From: Anaerolineales bacterium
GTDB lineage: Bacteria; Chloroflexota; Anaerolineae; 4572-78; J111
Direction of reading: 5' to 3'
Assembly (NCBI GenBank): GCA_015075405.1
Contig: JABTUK010000003.1
Location: 124,001 to 188,000, forward strand
DNA: 64,000 bases
Below, piece after piece: positions 33,020 through 41,516 of this stretch. The notes under the pieces are model-generated. The model worked only from the letters and a program-made list of their open reading frames with translations, was not told where the DNA came from and ran no database searches. The translations under genes and the position numbers were made by a program. The number at the start of each line of letters is the position of its first letter. Positions within the stretch are counted from its first letter, which is position 1.

Positions 33020-34516
33020 ATGACCGATGTTTTTCTGATTAACTTCCGCAATGAACGCGATATGTACCCGCCTTTTGGCATCATGTACGTGGCCGATGCT
33101 TTGATAAAACAAGGCTTAGAGGTTGAACTGTGGCACGAAACCGAAGACGGTCTGGAGGAGTTTGTGCGCCAGGTGGAAAAAGCGCGACCGCTGTGGGTCG
33201 GCTTTAGCACCATTACCGGGCCGCAGTTGGGCGCAGCCATCAAAGCGACGCAGCGCGTCCATGATATGGGGATTCCCACCGTTTGGGGCGGCGTCCATGC
33301 GACCATTATGCCCGAAGATGTACTCAAAGAGGATTATGTGGATTTTGTGGTGGTCAACGAGGGGGAAGTGACCGCCCAGGAATTTACCCGCGAACTGCAA
33401 AACGGGCGCGATTGGGCCAAAGTTTTTGGCCTGGCCTGGAAAGACGAAAACGGTCAGCCGGTCGTTAACCCGGAGCGGCCTTTCATCCAAAACCTCGATG
33501 ATTTTTCGCCACGCTGGGATTTGCTGGCCGATGTCAACGCCTATATGCTCCAATCCGGGCCGTATGACCGGGCCATCCCGGTTTATATCAGCCGGGGCTG
33601 CCCCTTCCGCTGTGGCTTTTGCTACAACGAAGTGGTGATGAAGCGGACCTGGCGGCAGCACAGCGATGAATTTATCATCGCCCAGATTGAGTGGCTCAAG
33701 CAAAATTATGGCATCAACGCCGTAGATTACGCCGACGATTATCTGTTTGGCCGGCCTCGGCCCATGCAGCGCCTGGTCGAAAAGGTCAATATGCCCTGGA
33801 GCGGCCAGGTGCGGGTGCAGTTGCTCAAGCCGGAGTTTGTGCAGTGGATGAACAAAACCGGCTGCCAGTGGGTCAATATTGGGGCGGAGAGCGGCAGCCA
33901 AAAAGTGCTCGACTCGATGAACAAGGATCAAAAGGCCGAGCAGATCGAGTGGGGCGTCCGCAACCTGGCCGAATACGCCCCGCACATCGAGGCCAATTTG
34001 AGCTTTATCATCGGCCTGCCCGAAGAAGACCCGGTGGAACGCCAGATTACCATTGAGTTGATTGACCGGCTGTGTGAGATTAATAAAAATGCGCGTTGCT
34101 CGGTCTGTGTTTACATGCCCTATCCCGGTACGCCACTGTGGCCGGAGGCGCTCAAGCGCGGCTACACCCCGCCCGATAACCAGTGGGGCTGGACCGAGTT
34201 CGATCTCAACCGGGGCAACACGCCCTGGATCAGCGAAGAAGAAGCCCAAACTATGTGCGAGATCAACGATATTCTGTACGTGGGCCGCAGCCAGGGGCAT
34301 TGGCTTCTCAAGCCGTACTATGCCCTGCTGCGCCGGCGCTGGCTCACACAGAACTTTAAATTTTATTGGGAAGGCAAGCTCAAGCGAGCCGGGGCGCAAG
34401 TGGTCGAAAGCGTGGCCCCCTTGCGTGTTTTACGTGACAGATACGGTCACAAACTGGTCACCTACAACGCCAACACTCACAAGAGCAAGATCGAGATGCA
34501 CCAGGCGGCGGGTTAA
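33020..34516 (+). CDS. B12-binding-type radical SAM enzyme
   Basis: 498 aa; ATG 33020 follows AAGGAGGAG. The N-terminal Rossmann domain (~1-130) has MYPPFGIMYVADALIKQG, WVGFSTITG and WGGVHATIMPED, the cobalamin-binding-like fold of BchE/HpnJ-type proteins, but lacks the base-off DxHxxG motif. The radical SAM domain begins ~190 with SRGCPFRCGFCYNE (CxxxCxxC for the [4Fe-4S] cluster), followed by the SAM-site GAESGSQKVLDSMNKDQ region and LSFIIGLPEEDP. The product likely modifies a lipid, tetrapyrrole or other substrate by radical methylation, cyclisation or similar; the reaction is unknown. The next gene begins ~40 bp downstream. Confidence 0.88.
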   Translation: MTDVFLINFRNERDMYPPFGIMYVADALIKQGLEVELWHETEDGLEEFVRQVEKARPLWVGFSTITGPQLGAAIKATQRVHDMGIPTVWGGVHATIMPEDVLKEDYVDFVVVNEGEVTAQEFTRELQNGRDWAKVFGLAWKDENGQPVVNPERPFIQNLDDFSPRWDLLADVNAYMLQSGPYDRAIPVYISRGCPFRCGFCYNEVVMKRTWRQHSDEFIIAQIEWLKQNYGINAVDYADDYLFGRPRPMQRLVEKVNMPWSGQVRVQLLKPEFVQWMNKTGCQWVNIGAESGSQKVLDSMNKDQKAEQIEWGVRNLAEYAPHIEANLSFIIGLPEEDPVERQITIELIDRLCEINKNARCSVCVYMPYPGTPLWPEALKRGYTPPDNQWGWTEFDLNRGNTPWISEEEAQTMCEINDILYVGRSQGHWLLKPYYALLRRRWLTQNFKFYWEGKLKRAGAQVVESVAPLRVLRDRYGHKLVTYNANTHKSKIEMHQAAG

Positions 34517-34555
34517 AATCTTCTCCCCACCAGGGAGAGAATGAGGGAGGGGGCA

Positions 34556-35962
34556 ATGCATAATTTTGAGTATGACTTGGTTGTAATCGGCTCCGGCCCC
34601 GCCGGGCAGCGGGCGGCTATTCAAGGAGCCAAATTGGACAAGCGGGTAGCCCTGGTGGAGCGCAAGGCGGTCATCGGCGGGGTTTGCATCAATACCGGGA
34701 CTATCCCCAGCAAAACGCTGCGCGAAGCAGTGCTGCACCTGTCGGGCTACCGCGAGCGGGGATTGTACGGGGCGTCGTACACGGTCAAGCAGAATATTAC
34801 GATGGATGACCTGCTCTTCCGCACCGACCACGTCATTCGCCACGAAATTGATGTGACCCGCCATCAACTGATGCGCAACCGGGTCGAGGTGCTGGCCGCC
34901 GAAGCCTCTTTTGTAGACCCGCACACCGTCCGTCTGAATTATGTGGATGGGCGAGGACTGCGGGATGTGACCACGGCCAATGTGGTCGTTGCTACCGGCA
35001 CTAATGCCACCAAGGATGAACACATCCCCTTTGACGAGCGGCGCATCTTTATCAGCGACGATATTTTGCGTCTGGATCGTCTGCCGCGCACCCTGACCGT
35101 CATCGGCGCGGGGGTGATCGGCTGCGAATACGCCAGTATTTTTGCGGCGCTGGGCGTGCGCGTCACCCTGATTGACAAACGCCCGCGTTTGCTGCCTTTT
35201 GTGGACTCTGAACTGGTCGAAGCCCTGGCCTATCACATGAGACAGAACCGGGTCACACTTCGGCTGGGCGAGGAGGTGGGCGGCATCGAGCCGTTTGAAG
35301 ATGAGCACGGCGAGCGAGTGCGGATTCACCTGGTCAGCGGCAAGCAGATTGTCACCGAAAAAGCTTTGCACAGTATTGGCCGTACCGGGGCGACCCGCAA
35401 ATTGAATCTCCCTGTGGCCGGGCTGGAGGCCGACAGCCGGGGCCGGCTCAAAGTGAACAGCCATTACCAGACGGAAGTGCCCCACATTTACGCGGTGGGC
35501 GATGTGATTGGCTTTCCCAGCCTGGCCTCAACCTCGATGGAGCAGGGCCGCCTGGCGGTTTGTCACGCCTTTGGCGTCGAAACCAACAGCGTGCCGGAAC
35601 TGTTTCCCTACGGCATCTACACCATCCCGGAAATTTCGATGGTGGGCCGCAATGAGGAGGAACTGACCGAGCAGGGCATTCCCTATGAGGTGGGCAAGGC
35701 CCAGTACCGCGAGATTGCGCGCGGCCAGATCATCGGCGATAACACCGGGCTGCTCAAACTCATCTTCCACCTCGACACGCGCCAACTGCTGGGGGTGCAT
35801 ATCATCGGCGAAGGGGCCAGCGAATTGGTGCATATCGGCCAGGCCGTTTTGACCTTTGGCGGCAAGATTGAATATTTTGTCAATACGGTGTTTAATTATC
35901 CTACCCTGGCGGAATGTTACAAAACCGCCGCCTTTGATGGAATCAATCGCCTGGGCTGGTAA
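34556..35962 (+). CDS. sthA: Soluble pyridine nucleotide transhydrogenase-like flavoprotein
   Basis: 468 aa from ATG 34556, with GGGAGGGGG just upstream; ATG 34541 is less likely. FAD motif VVIGSGPAGQRAAIQGAKL, NAD(P) motif VIGAGVIGCEYASIFAALGVRVTLID, FAD-binding IYAVGDVIGFPSLAS, and the C-terminal dimer domain with NYPTLAECYKTAAFDGINRL. The segment GGVCINTGTIPSKTLREAV has Cys but the second redox Cys of lipoamide dehydrogenases is Thr. That matches SthA, which has no active disulfide and moves hydride between NADPH and NAD+. Function is assigned by this pattern and the C-terminal signature. Confidence 0.85.
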   Translation: MHNFEYDLVVIGSGPAGQRAAIQGAKLDKRVALVERKAVIGGVCINTGTIPSKTLREAVLHLSGYRERGLYGASYTVKQNITMDDLLFRTDHVIRHEIDVTRHQLMRNRVEVLAAEASFVDPHTVRLNYVDGRGLRDVTTANVVVATGTNATKDEHIPFDERRIFISDDILRLDRLPRTLTVIGAGVIGCEYASIFAALGVRVTLIDKRPRLLPFVDSELVEALAYHMRQNRVTLRLGEEVGGIEPFEDEHGERVRIHLVSGKQIVTEKALHSIGRTGATRKLNLPVAGLEADSRGRLKVNSHYQTEVPHIYAVGDVIGFPSLASTSMEQGRLAVCHAFGVETNSVPELFPYGIYTIPEISMVGRNEEELTEQGIPYEVGKAQYREIARGQIIGDNTGLLKLIFHLDTRQLLGVHIIGEGASELVHIGQAVLTFGGKIEYFVNTVFNYPTLAECYKTAAFDGINRLGW

Positions 35963-36008
35963 CGGGATTGCTGGTAAATAATCGTTTTTGACGGTCAAAT
36001 CCGGTAAA

Positions 36009-36081
36009 ACTTGGAAGGTTGGAAGGCTGGAAGGCTGGTAAATGCTGACCAATCTTCCAGCCTTCCAAGCTTCCAATCTTC
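36009..36081. repeat. GGAAGGCTGGAAGGTTGG hairpin repeat
   Basis: TTGGAAGGTTGGAAGGCTGG words followed by CCAGCCTTCCAAGCTTCCAA. It lies between convergent genes (transhydrogenase and thioesterase) and can serve as a terminator for both. Confidence 0.75.
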
Positions 36082-36111
36082 CTGGATTATCGAGATTACC
36101 GATTTTGAAAA

Positions 36112-36543
36112 TCAAAACTCATTATTCAGAGCCTCGATGAAAGCAGCCGGAACGGGGGCGATGGTGCGTGTGGCATAATTAAAGGTGACAAAGCCGGTTT
36201 CGGCCAGGGCCAGGATGCTGCCGCTTTTGGTAATCCGGTGAAAAATCCGAAAACTGCGCTGGCTTATTTCGCCGATGTGGCTGTCAATTTGTAAACGATC
36301 CAGCATAAAGCCTTCCTCCTTAAAATTGACCGCCAGATCGGCCATAATGATCCCGGTTTGGCCGTCGCCGAGGTTCATTTCACTGCACCCAAGCTGGCTC
36401 AACAGGTTGATGCGCGCCTCGTGCAGCAGGCCCACCAGGGCATCATTGCCCAGGTGACCGCCGTAATTTATATCTCTGACTTGTAGCGTAACCTCGTAAC
36501 AAAATTCGTAGCGAGGTTGTTCGTGGAGTTTTATACGTGGCAT
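36112..36543 (-). CDS. Hotdog-fold acyl-CoA thioesterase
   Basis: 143 aa. The opening YEFCYEVTLQVRDINYGGHLGNDALVGLLHEARINLLSQLG matches the 4-hydroxybenzoyl-CoA thioesterase/YbgC family: conserved RDxNxxGHxxN, in which the acidic or Asn residue and the helix glycine lie at the active site. RSFRIFHRI and GSILALAETGFVTFNY follow as the expected beta strands. It hydrolyses an acyl-CoA; a partnership with the acyl-CoA ligase at 30.3 kb is conceivable but they are 4 kb apart and on opposite strands. Confidence 0.85.
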   Translation of the reverse strand: MPRIKLHEQPRYEFCYEVTLQVRDINYGGHLGNDALVGLLHEARINLLSQLGCSEMNLGDGQTGIIMADLAVNFKEEGFMLDRLQIDSHIGEISQRSFRIFHRITKSGSILALAETGFVTFNYATRTIAPVPAAFIEALNNEF

Positions 36544-36577
36544 GGTTAAGCTCCGTTAAATATAAACAGTAAATCAC

Positions 36578-36654
36578 AAATTGAGGAGCCAGCCGCAAGC
36601 GCCAAGTGCGGCTCCGCTCGGCACGTAGGCGTGCCTCACTCCTCCTAAAATTGT
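36578..36654. repeat. GAGGAGCCAGC palindromic repeat
   Basis: GAGGAGCCAGCCGCAAGCGC, then GGCACGTAGGCGTGCCTC and CTCCTCC. Its interior matches the interior of the CAGTGGATCC-type element at 58012-58108, but the GATCC ends are missing. Confidence 0.65.
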
Positions 36655-36705
36655 GACCTTACTGATAAAGGTTTCTGGTGATAAAATCGCTCTTGCAGGT
36701 AAAAA

Positions 36706-37446
36706 GTGAACCCTAAACAACAAAAATCAGACGCGCTAGAGCGGGGTCAGCGCCCTCTGGCAGCCTCAGCGCTGCCGTGGCTGGGCGGGCTTCTTTTTGT
36801 GGCGGTGCTGGCCGTGTTGTGGCTGCCCCTCTCCCGGATGGGGACCAACCCGGCAGCGATTCGAGCCTGGCTGGAGCAACTGGGACCACTGGCCCCGCTG
36901 GCTTTTTTTCTGCTCAATGTTATCCAGATTGTGGTCGCGCCGATTCCCGGCTACCCCGTCCAGGTGTTGGGGGGGATTCTGTTTGGCTTTGTTCCCGGTA
37001 CCATTTACACCGTCGGCGGGATGGTGGCGGGCGGAACCCTGGCCGCCGGGCTAGGGCGCTGGCTGGGCCGTTCCTGGCTGGAGCGGCGGCTGGGCGCGGA
37101 TACCCTGGCCCACTGGAGCGACATCGCCCATATTAACTCGTTTTGGATGTGGTGGCTCATTTTGTTGATCCCTTTTGGGGATTTGCCCTATTTTTTTGCC
37201 GGGCTGACCAAAATTCGCCTGCGGACTTTTGCCCTGGCGATTTTAGCCAGTCGCGGCCCTTTTACGGCTTTATTGGTCTGGACCGGCAGCAGTGTGGCCG
37301 ACCTGCCTCTGGGCTGGCTGACCCTGTTGACCGGGCTGATTGGCCTGGTCGTCATCGCCGGCTTCAGCCAGCGAGCCAGAATCGAAGCCTGGGCGCGGGC
37401 CTTTGTCGCTCGCCAGGCGAAGCAGAGTGAGGCGAGGGAACAGTGA
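36706..37446 (+). CDS. VTT-domain (TVP38/TMEM64-like) membrane protein
   Basis: 246 aa from GTG 36706; no clear ribosome-binding site. The first helix (LPWLGGLLFVAVLAVLWLPL) is followed by the VTT core: PLAPLAFFLLNVIQIVVAPIPGYPVQVLGGILFGFVPGTIYTVGGMVAGGTLAAGLGRWLG, with the family's PIPGxxxxxxxGxxFG pattern. Then come WWLILLIPFGDLPYFFAGLTKI and two final helices. Members of the family are lipid scramblase-like membrane proteins; the bacterial role is unsettled. It lies divergent from the thioesterase and convergent with the NicO-type gene. Confidence 0.85.
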   Translation: MNPKQQKSDALERGQRPLAASALPWLGGLLFVAVLAVLWLPLSRMGTNPAAIRAWLEQLGPLAPLAFFLLNVIQIVVAPIPGYPVQVLGGILFGFVPGTIYTVGGMVAGGTLAAGLGRWLGRSWLERRLGADTLAHWSDIAHINSFWMWWLILLIPFGDLPYFFAGLTKIRLRTFALAILASRGPFTALLVWTGSSVADLPLGWLTLLTGLIGLVVIAGFSQRARIEAWARAFVARQAKQSEAREQ

Positions 37447-37530
37447 CGCGAGGAGGCGAGGAGACGAAGAAAAGCCTCCTCTTCGCCTCCTCGCCTCACG
37501 TCTCCTCGCCTCCTCCTCGCCTCATCCCAG
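37441..37530. repeat. GCGAGGAGGCGAGGAGAC word hairpin
   Basis: GAGGCGAGGGAACAGTGACG, then GCGAGGAGGCGAGGAGACGA facing TCGCCTCCTCGCCTCACGTC. It covers the junction of two convergent genes, running a few bases into each end, and probably acts as a bidirectional terminator. Confidence 0.75.
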
Positions 37531-38958
37531 GTAGGCCAACACACCTTTCGCCACAATCCCCAAGCCCAAAACGGTGACAATTATGGCGCTGGCCAGGGGC
37601 AGCCACTTTTGCCAGCGTCCCCCCATCCCTCCCAGCCGGTCGAGCAGCGACTTTGAGCGGACCAGCAAAATGCCAATTACAATCAACACCGCGGCCAGAC
37701 CAAAGCTAAAGGCCACAATCAGGCCCAGACCCAGCAAAATCCGGTTGAGGCCAATGGCAATCAGCATCACCCCCAGCGCCTCCGGGCAGGGAACCAGCCC
37801 GCCGGAGATGCCCAGGGTCAGCAGGTCGGCCAGGGTGACTTTTTCCGGCAACGGGACCGGGGACCGGAGACCGGGGACCGGGGTAGGCTCAGCGGGATGA
37901 TGGTGATGAGCATGTTTGTGTTCATGGAGGTGAGGGTGTGCATGATGATGGTCTTCTTCATTCCTGACTCGCCAGCGATTTCGCAAGAGCCGCAGCCCCA
38001 GGATTACCACCAACAAACCTGATAAAACTTCTAGCGCCGGGACCAGCAGATTGGGCACGATGAATTGGCTGGCCAGCAGGGCCAACAGGCCAATGGCAAT
38101 CACCGAGGCAGTGTGGGTAAAGGTGACAATACTCCCCAGCACAACAGCATGGCCGGTAGTACCCCGGCTACCAATCAAATAGGCAGCTACCAGCGTTTTG
38201 CCGTGGCCGGGGGTGAGCGCATGCAGTCCGCCCAGCAGCGCCGCCAGCCCCAAAGCAGCGATCATCAGCAGCGGCGAGAGATTGGCTTCGTACAGGTAGC
38301 CGGTGAGCTGTTTCTGGCCTGCCGGCAGGCCGCCGGGAACTTCGTTTTGAGGTAACACATCACCAGGGGCGGCCTCTATGGCAAGAGGCGCATCAGGGTT
38401 GATAGCGTAATCCGCCTGCAAACTGCTCTGGAACACGTCGCGTTCCTGCGCTCCAATGCTAACCCAGCGGGCTTCGTCGCTGATGGCGTTGACCAAGTAC
38501 ACGCTGATATCAGGCTGGTAATTGTTTTTGTAGTAAAGCTGGTGCGGGCCGTGATGGTCGTTGGGCAGGTCGGCAATCAGCTCAAAGCGAATCAAGCCCG
38601 TCCCGGCTCGCAATTCCAGGGGGGTGGAAAATTCAAGATCGGCAGGGGTGACGGCTGCCGGTTGGCCGTCAATCTCAAAAATAATATCTTTGAGAAAACG
38701 TTCGGTGTAAGCCTGGCTTTCCGTCTCAGAAATCTGGTCGTCCTGATTGGAATCAACCAGGGCCAGAATACGGGGCGCAATCAGGAGGCCGGGGTACTGC
38801 TCAATTTGCAGGGTAATTCGGTGGGGGCCGACGACCACATAAGTAACTTGATAGAATTCGTCCAGCGGATGCGCAGCGGCTGCCGGGGAGTAGGCCAGCC
38901 GCGCCACAAGCAGACTCACCAGGCCGAACCAGATAAGGAAGCGGGATGTCATGAGCAA
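37522..38958 (-). CDS. NicO/RcnA-type nickel-cobalt exporter with extracellular EF-hand domain
   Basis: 478 aa from TTG 38958; ATG 38952 is an equally good start. A signal peptide (WFGLVSLLVARLAYSPAAAAHP) precedes an extracytoplasmic domain (~25-215) with an EF-hand-like DSNQDDQISETE loop. The membrane part has the NicO signature LHALTPGHGKTLVAAYL (HxxxPGHGK), THTASVIAIGLLALL, a cytoplasmic His-rich loop (HHHAHPHLHEHKHAHHHH, ~345-362) and GISGGLVPCPEALGVML. Such proteins export Ni2+/Co2+. The fused extracellular domain is usual in the DUF-plus-NicO subset. It shares a His-rich style with the DUF5693 protein. Confidence 0.85.
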   Translation of the reverse strand: MLMTSRFLIWFGLVSLLVARLAYSPAAAAHPLDEFYQVTYVVVGPHRITLQIEQYPGLLIAPRILALVDSNQDDQISETESQAYTERFLKDIIFEIDGQPAAVTPADLEFSTPLELRAGTGLIRFELIADLPNDHHGPHQLYYKNNYQPDISVYLVNAISDEARWVSIGAQERDVFQSSLQADYAINPDAPLAIEAAPGDVLPQNEVPGGLPAGQKQLTGYLYEANLSPLLMIAALGLAALLGGLHALTPGHGKTLVAAYLIGSRGTTGHAVVLGSIVTFTHTASVIAIGLLALLASQFIVPNLLVPALEVLSGLLVVILGLRLLRNRWRVRNEEDHHHAHPHLHEHKHAHHHHPAEPTPVPGLRSPVPLPEKVTLADLLTLGISGGLVPCPEALGVMLIAIGLNRILLGLGLIVAFSFGLAAVLIVIGILLVRSKSLLDRLGGMGGRWQKWLPLASAIIVTVLGLGIVAKGVLAYLG

Positions 38959-39051
38959 GGATTTTAAGGGTAAAAGGGTCTCTCGTCAACTGGTTTTGGC
39001 GCTTTGATAGGGTTTACCTTTCAAAGTTGTCGAATTTAGGTTAAAAAACCC

Positions 39052-39081
39052 TTGACACTGCCTATTCCTTTGTGCTATTCT
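39052..39081 (+). promoter_or_regulatory. Candidate promoter of the MBL hydrolase gene
   Basis: -35 TTGACA (39052-39057, perfect), 18-bp spacer, -10 TATTCT (39076-39081). The start GTG lies 40 bp downstream with GGAGG at 39109-39113. Confidence 0.65.
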
Positions 39082-39120
39082 TCTCTATAGCTTTTTTACT
39101 TTAACTGTGGAGGCTTTTGG

Positions 39121-39966
39121 GTGCGACGCGAGCGCGTATCTGATGATATTTATGTTTTTACCAGTGAGCTGTATGCCCAGGTGACGGCTTCAGCGGTGGT
39201 AACCAAAGACGGTATTGTGGTTATAGATACCCTACCTTTCCCCGTTGAAACACGGGAGATGATCGAGTATCTGCGGGCCTTGGGCCAGGGGCCGATCAAA
39301 TATCTGGTTAATACGCATTGGCACGGCGACCATACCAACGGCAATTATCTGTTTGATGATACCGTCGAGTTGGTTTGTCATCGCCGCTGCCAGCAGTTAA
39401 TGGAGGAACAAGGCCAGATCGCTCTGGACGAATCGCGGGAAAATACACCGCTGCTCGATGAGGTCATTATCCGCGTCCCCGACATTGTTTTTGATGAGGG
39501 TGATTTGGTCTTGCACGTCGGCAATAAATCTATTGAAATGACGCTGACGCCCGGCCACACGCTGGACTCGACTATTGCGTATGTGCGTGAGGATAAAGTG
39601 CTGCTGGCCGCCGACACGGTGATGCCGGTGCCTTATTTTGTGTGGGGTAGCCGCCACGAATTCAAAAACTCGCTTAAATTCTTAAAAGAATACAACCTGG
39701 AAAGTATCGTCCAGGGACACGGCGAAGTGTTACTGCGGGGCGAGATTCCTGCCTCTCTGGAATCGAGTATCCGTTATCTGGACTTGTTGGAACAAAAGGT
39801 GACGGAGGTGGTTGAAAAGGGCAAAAGTAAAGACGCACTCGAAAAGCTAACCATTGATCGCTGTGGCAAAAGCCGTATCCCCCTCAACGGTTTGGTGCAA
39901 GACCTGCATCGAGCCAATGTTTATGCTATTTTTGATGAATTGACCGAAAGCAACAAGACAGAATAA
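39121..39966 (+). CDS. Metallo-beta-lactamase-fold hydrolase
   Basis: 281 aa from GTG 39121, 7 bp after GGAGG. Zinc ligands: NTHWHGDHTNGN (HxHxDH motif, ~residue 60), His in TPGHTLDSTI, Asp in LLAADTVMP, His in IVQGHGE. No signal peptide, so cytoplasmic. The family includes glyoxalase II-like, lactonase and sulfur-metabolism hydrolases; a specific substrate cannot be assigned. It has its own promoter and converges with murA, separated by a hairpin. Confidence 0.88.
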   Translation: MRRERVSDDIYVFTSELYAQVTASAVVTKDGIVVIDTLPFPVETREMIEYLRALGQGPIKYLVNTHWHGDHTNGNYLFDDTVELVCHRRCQQLMEEQGQIALDESRENTPLLDEVIIRVPDIVFDEGDLVLHVGNKSIEMTLTPGHTLDSTIAYVREDKVLLAADTVMPVPYFVWGSRHEFKNSLKFLKEYNLESIVQGHGEVLLRGEIPASLESSIRYLDLLEQKVTEVVEKGKSKDALEKLTIDRCGKSRIPLNGLVQDLHRANVYAIFDELTESNKTE

Positions 39967-39967
39967 A

Positions 39968-40032
39968 CGAATGGCGAATCAGCGAATGGCGAATGGGTGC
40001 ATCAGATTCGCCATTCTTCATTCGCTGATTCG
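39968..40032. terminator. Bidirectional hairpin between MBL gene and murA
   Basis: CGAATGGCGAATCAGCGAATGGCGAATGG-like words face ATTCGCCATTCTTCATTCGC, so transcripts from either side can fold into a long stem. It is made of the same kind of short words as other intergenic repeats in the window. Confidence 0.6.
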
Positions 40033-40033
40033 T

Positions 40034-41320
40034 TTAATCGCTTACTCGTTTGATTTTAGCCCCTAATTCCAATAATTTCCCTTCGATATTCTCATAGCCC
40101 CGGTCTATCTGGCCGATGTTGTGAATCACAGTCTGGCCTTCGGCGCAGAGGGCGGCAATGAGCAGGGCAATCCCGGCGCGGATGTCGGGGCTGGAGATGC
40201 CCTGGCGGTCGCCGCGCAGCGTGCTGGGGCCTTGCACCAACGCCCGGTGCGGGTCGCACAAAACAATGCGCGCGCCCATGCTAATCAGCCGGTCTACAAA
40301 GTAAAGCCGGCTCTCGTACATTTTTTCGTGAAAGAGCACGGTGCCGGTAGCCTGAGTTGCGGCAACCAGGGTGACGCTCATCATATCGGCGGGAAAGGCC
40401 GGCCAGGGGGCGTCGTCAATTTTGGGGATGGCATTGCCGATATCGGGCATTACCACCAACAATTGATTATCGGGCAAAAAAAGGTCCTGGCCGCGAACTT
40501 CGGGCACAATCCCCAGGCGTTCATAAACCATGAGCGTCATTCTCAAATGTTCCGGAGCGGCATTTTTGATCAGAATCTCGCCCCTGGTAACGGCGGATAA
40601 AGCGATAAAGCTGCCAATTTCCAGATAATCTGGCCCCAGGGTGTATTCGACCCCATCCAACGATTTGACCCCTTGAATCGTCAGCGTATTTGAGCCAACC
40701 CCGTGAATATTGGCCCCCATCCGGTTGAGCATGTGGCACAAATCCTGCACGTGCGGCTCTGAGGCCGCGTTGCGGATAATGGTTTCGCCCTCGGCCCGCA
40801 CCCCGGCCAGGATGGCATTTTCGGTGGCGGTTACGCTGGCTTCATCCAGCAAAATATCCCGCCCGCGTAACTCAGGGGCAGTTAAAACAAAGTTGCCGTT
40901 GTACTCAAACCTGGCCCCCAGGGCTTGCAGGGCCATAATGTGGGTGTCTACCCGCCGCCGGCCAATCTGGTCGCCGCCAGGCTGGGCCAGCCTGACTTCG
41001 CCTTCGCGGGCCAGCAGCGATCCCATCAGCACCAGCGCCCCTCTGATTTTGGCGAAGCGGGTCGGGTCGGGGGTGGTGGTGCGCAGCTTACCGGCGCGCA
41101 GGGTGACATTGTGCGCGTCGTGCCGTGTCACCTCAACGCCCAGATCTTCCACAATATTGAGCATGGTGCGCACATCGCCGATGTTGGGTAGATTGCGCAA
41201 AGTAACCGGCTGGTCGGTTAGCAGGGCGGCTGAGATGAGGGGAAAAGCCGCATTTTTATTGCCGCTGGGGGTAACAACTCCATCTAGCGGCGCGTTTCCT
41301 TCGATGATGAATGATTCCAT
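40034..41320 (-). CDS. murA: UDP-GlcNAc 1-carboxyvinyltransferase, Asp-type active site
   Basis: 428 aa. It catalyses the first committed step of peptidoglycan synthesis, adding enolpyruvate from PEP to UDP-GlcNAc. Diagnostic segments: PSGNKNAAFPLISAALLTDQPVTLRNLP (catalytic Lys22), FAKIRGALVLMGSLLAR, and QPGGDQIGRRRVDTHI. In the last one, the position of the usual catalytic Cys (GGCxIGxRPVDxH) is Asp117. C-to-D MurA in Mycobacterium, Chlamydia and Borrelia is active and naturally fosfomycin-resistant. Other conserved parts (SVTATENAILAGV, LGPDYLEIGSFIALSAVTRG) are intact, so the enzyme should work. The run of minus-strand genes upstream of it is loosely spaced. Confidence 0.93.
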   Translation of the reverse strand: MESFIIEGNAPLDGVVTPSGNKNAAFPLISAALLTDQPVTLRNLPNIGDVRTMLNIVEDLGVEVTRHDAHNVTLRAGKLRTTTPDPTRFAKIRGALVLMGSLLAREGEVRLAQPGGDQIGRRRVDTHIMALQALGARFEYNGNFVLTAPELRGRDILLDEASVTATENAILAGVRAEGETIIRNAASEPHVQDLCHMLNRMGANIHGVGSNTLTIQGVKSLDGVEYTLGPDYLEIGSFIALSAVTRGEILIKNAAPEHLRMTLMVYERLGIVPEVRGQDLFLPDNQLLVVMPDIGNAIPKIDDAPWPAFPADMMSVTLVAATQATGTVLFHEKMYESRLYFVDRLISMGARIVLCDPHRALVQGPSTLRGDRQGISSPDIRAGIALLIAALCAEGQTVIHNIGQIDRGYENIEGKLLELGAKIKRVSD

Positions 41321-41516
41321 AAGTTTCTGTTTCGCCTATGCCTAAAGTAAATAGGCCGGAACTTTCTTTTAGCGCCGACCCCTGATAAAGTTTAGATTGG
41401 TGGGAAAGGTTTGGCCCTTTTTTCAGGGTAGCACACTTGAGCAACCGGAGACGGACGGCCCGCCGCCGCCTGACCCACGCGCAAACAACGCCTAAACTGT
41501 CGCCTGGCTGACGTGG

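Noticed and set aside
33116..34399. 427-codon antisense frame over the radical SAM gene
   Set aside because: The forward frame has CxxxCxxC and B12-domain motifs; the antisense frame has no recognisable fold.
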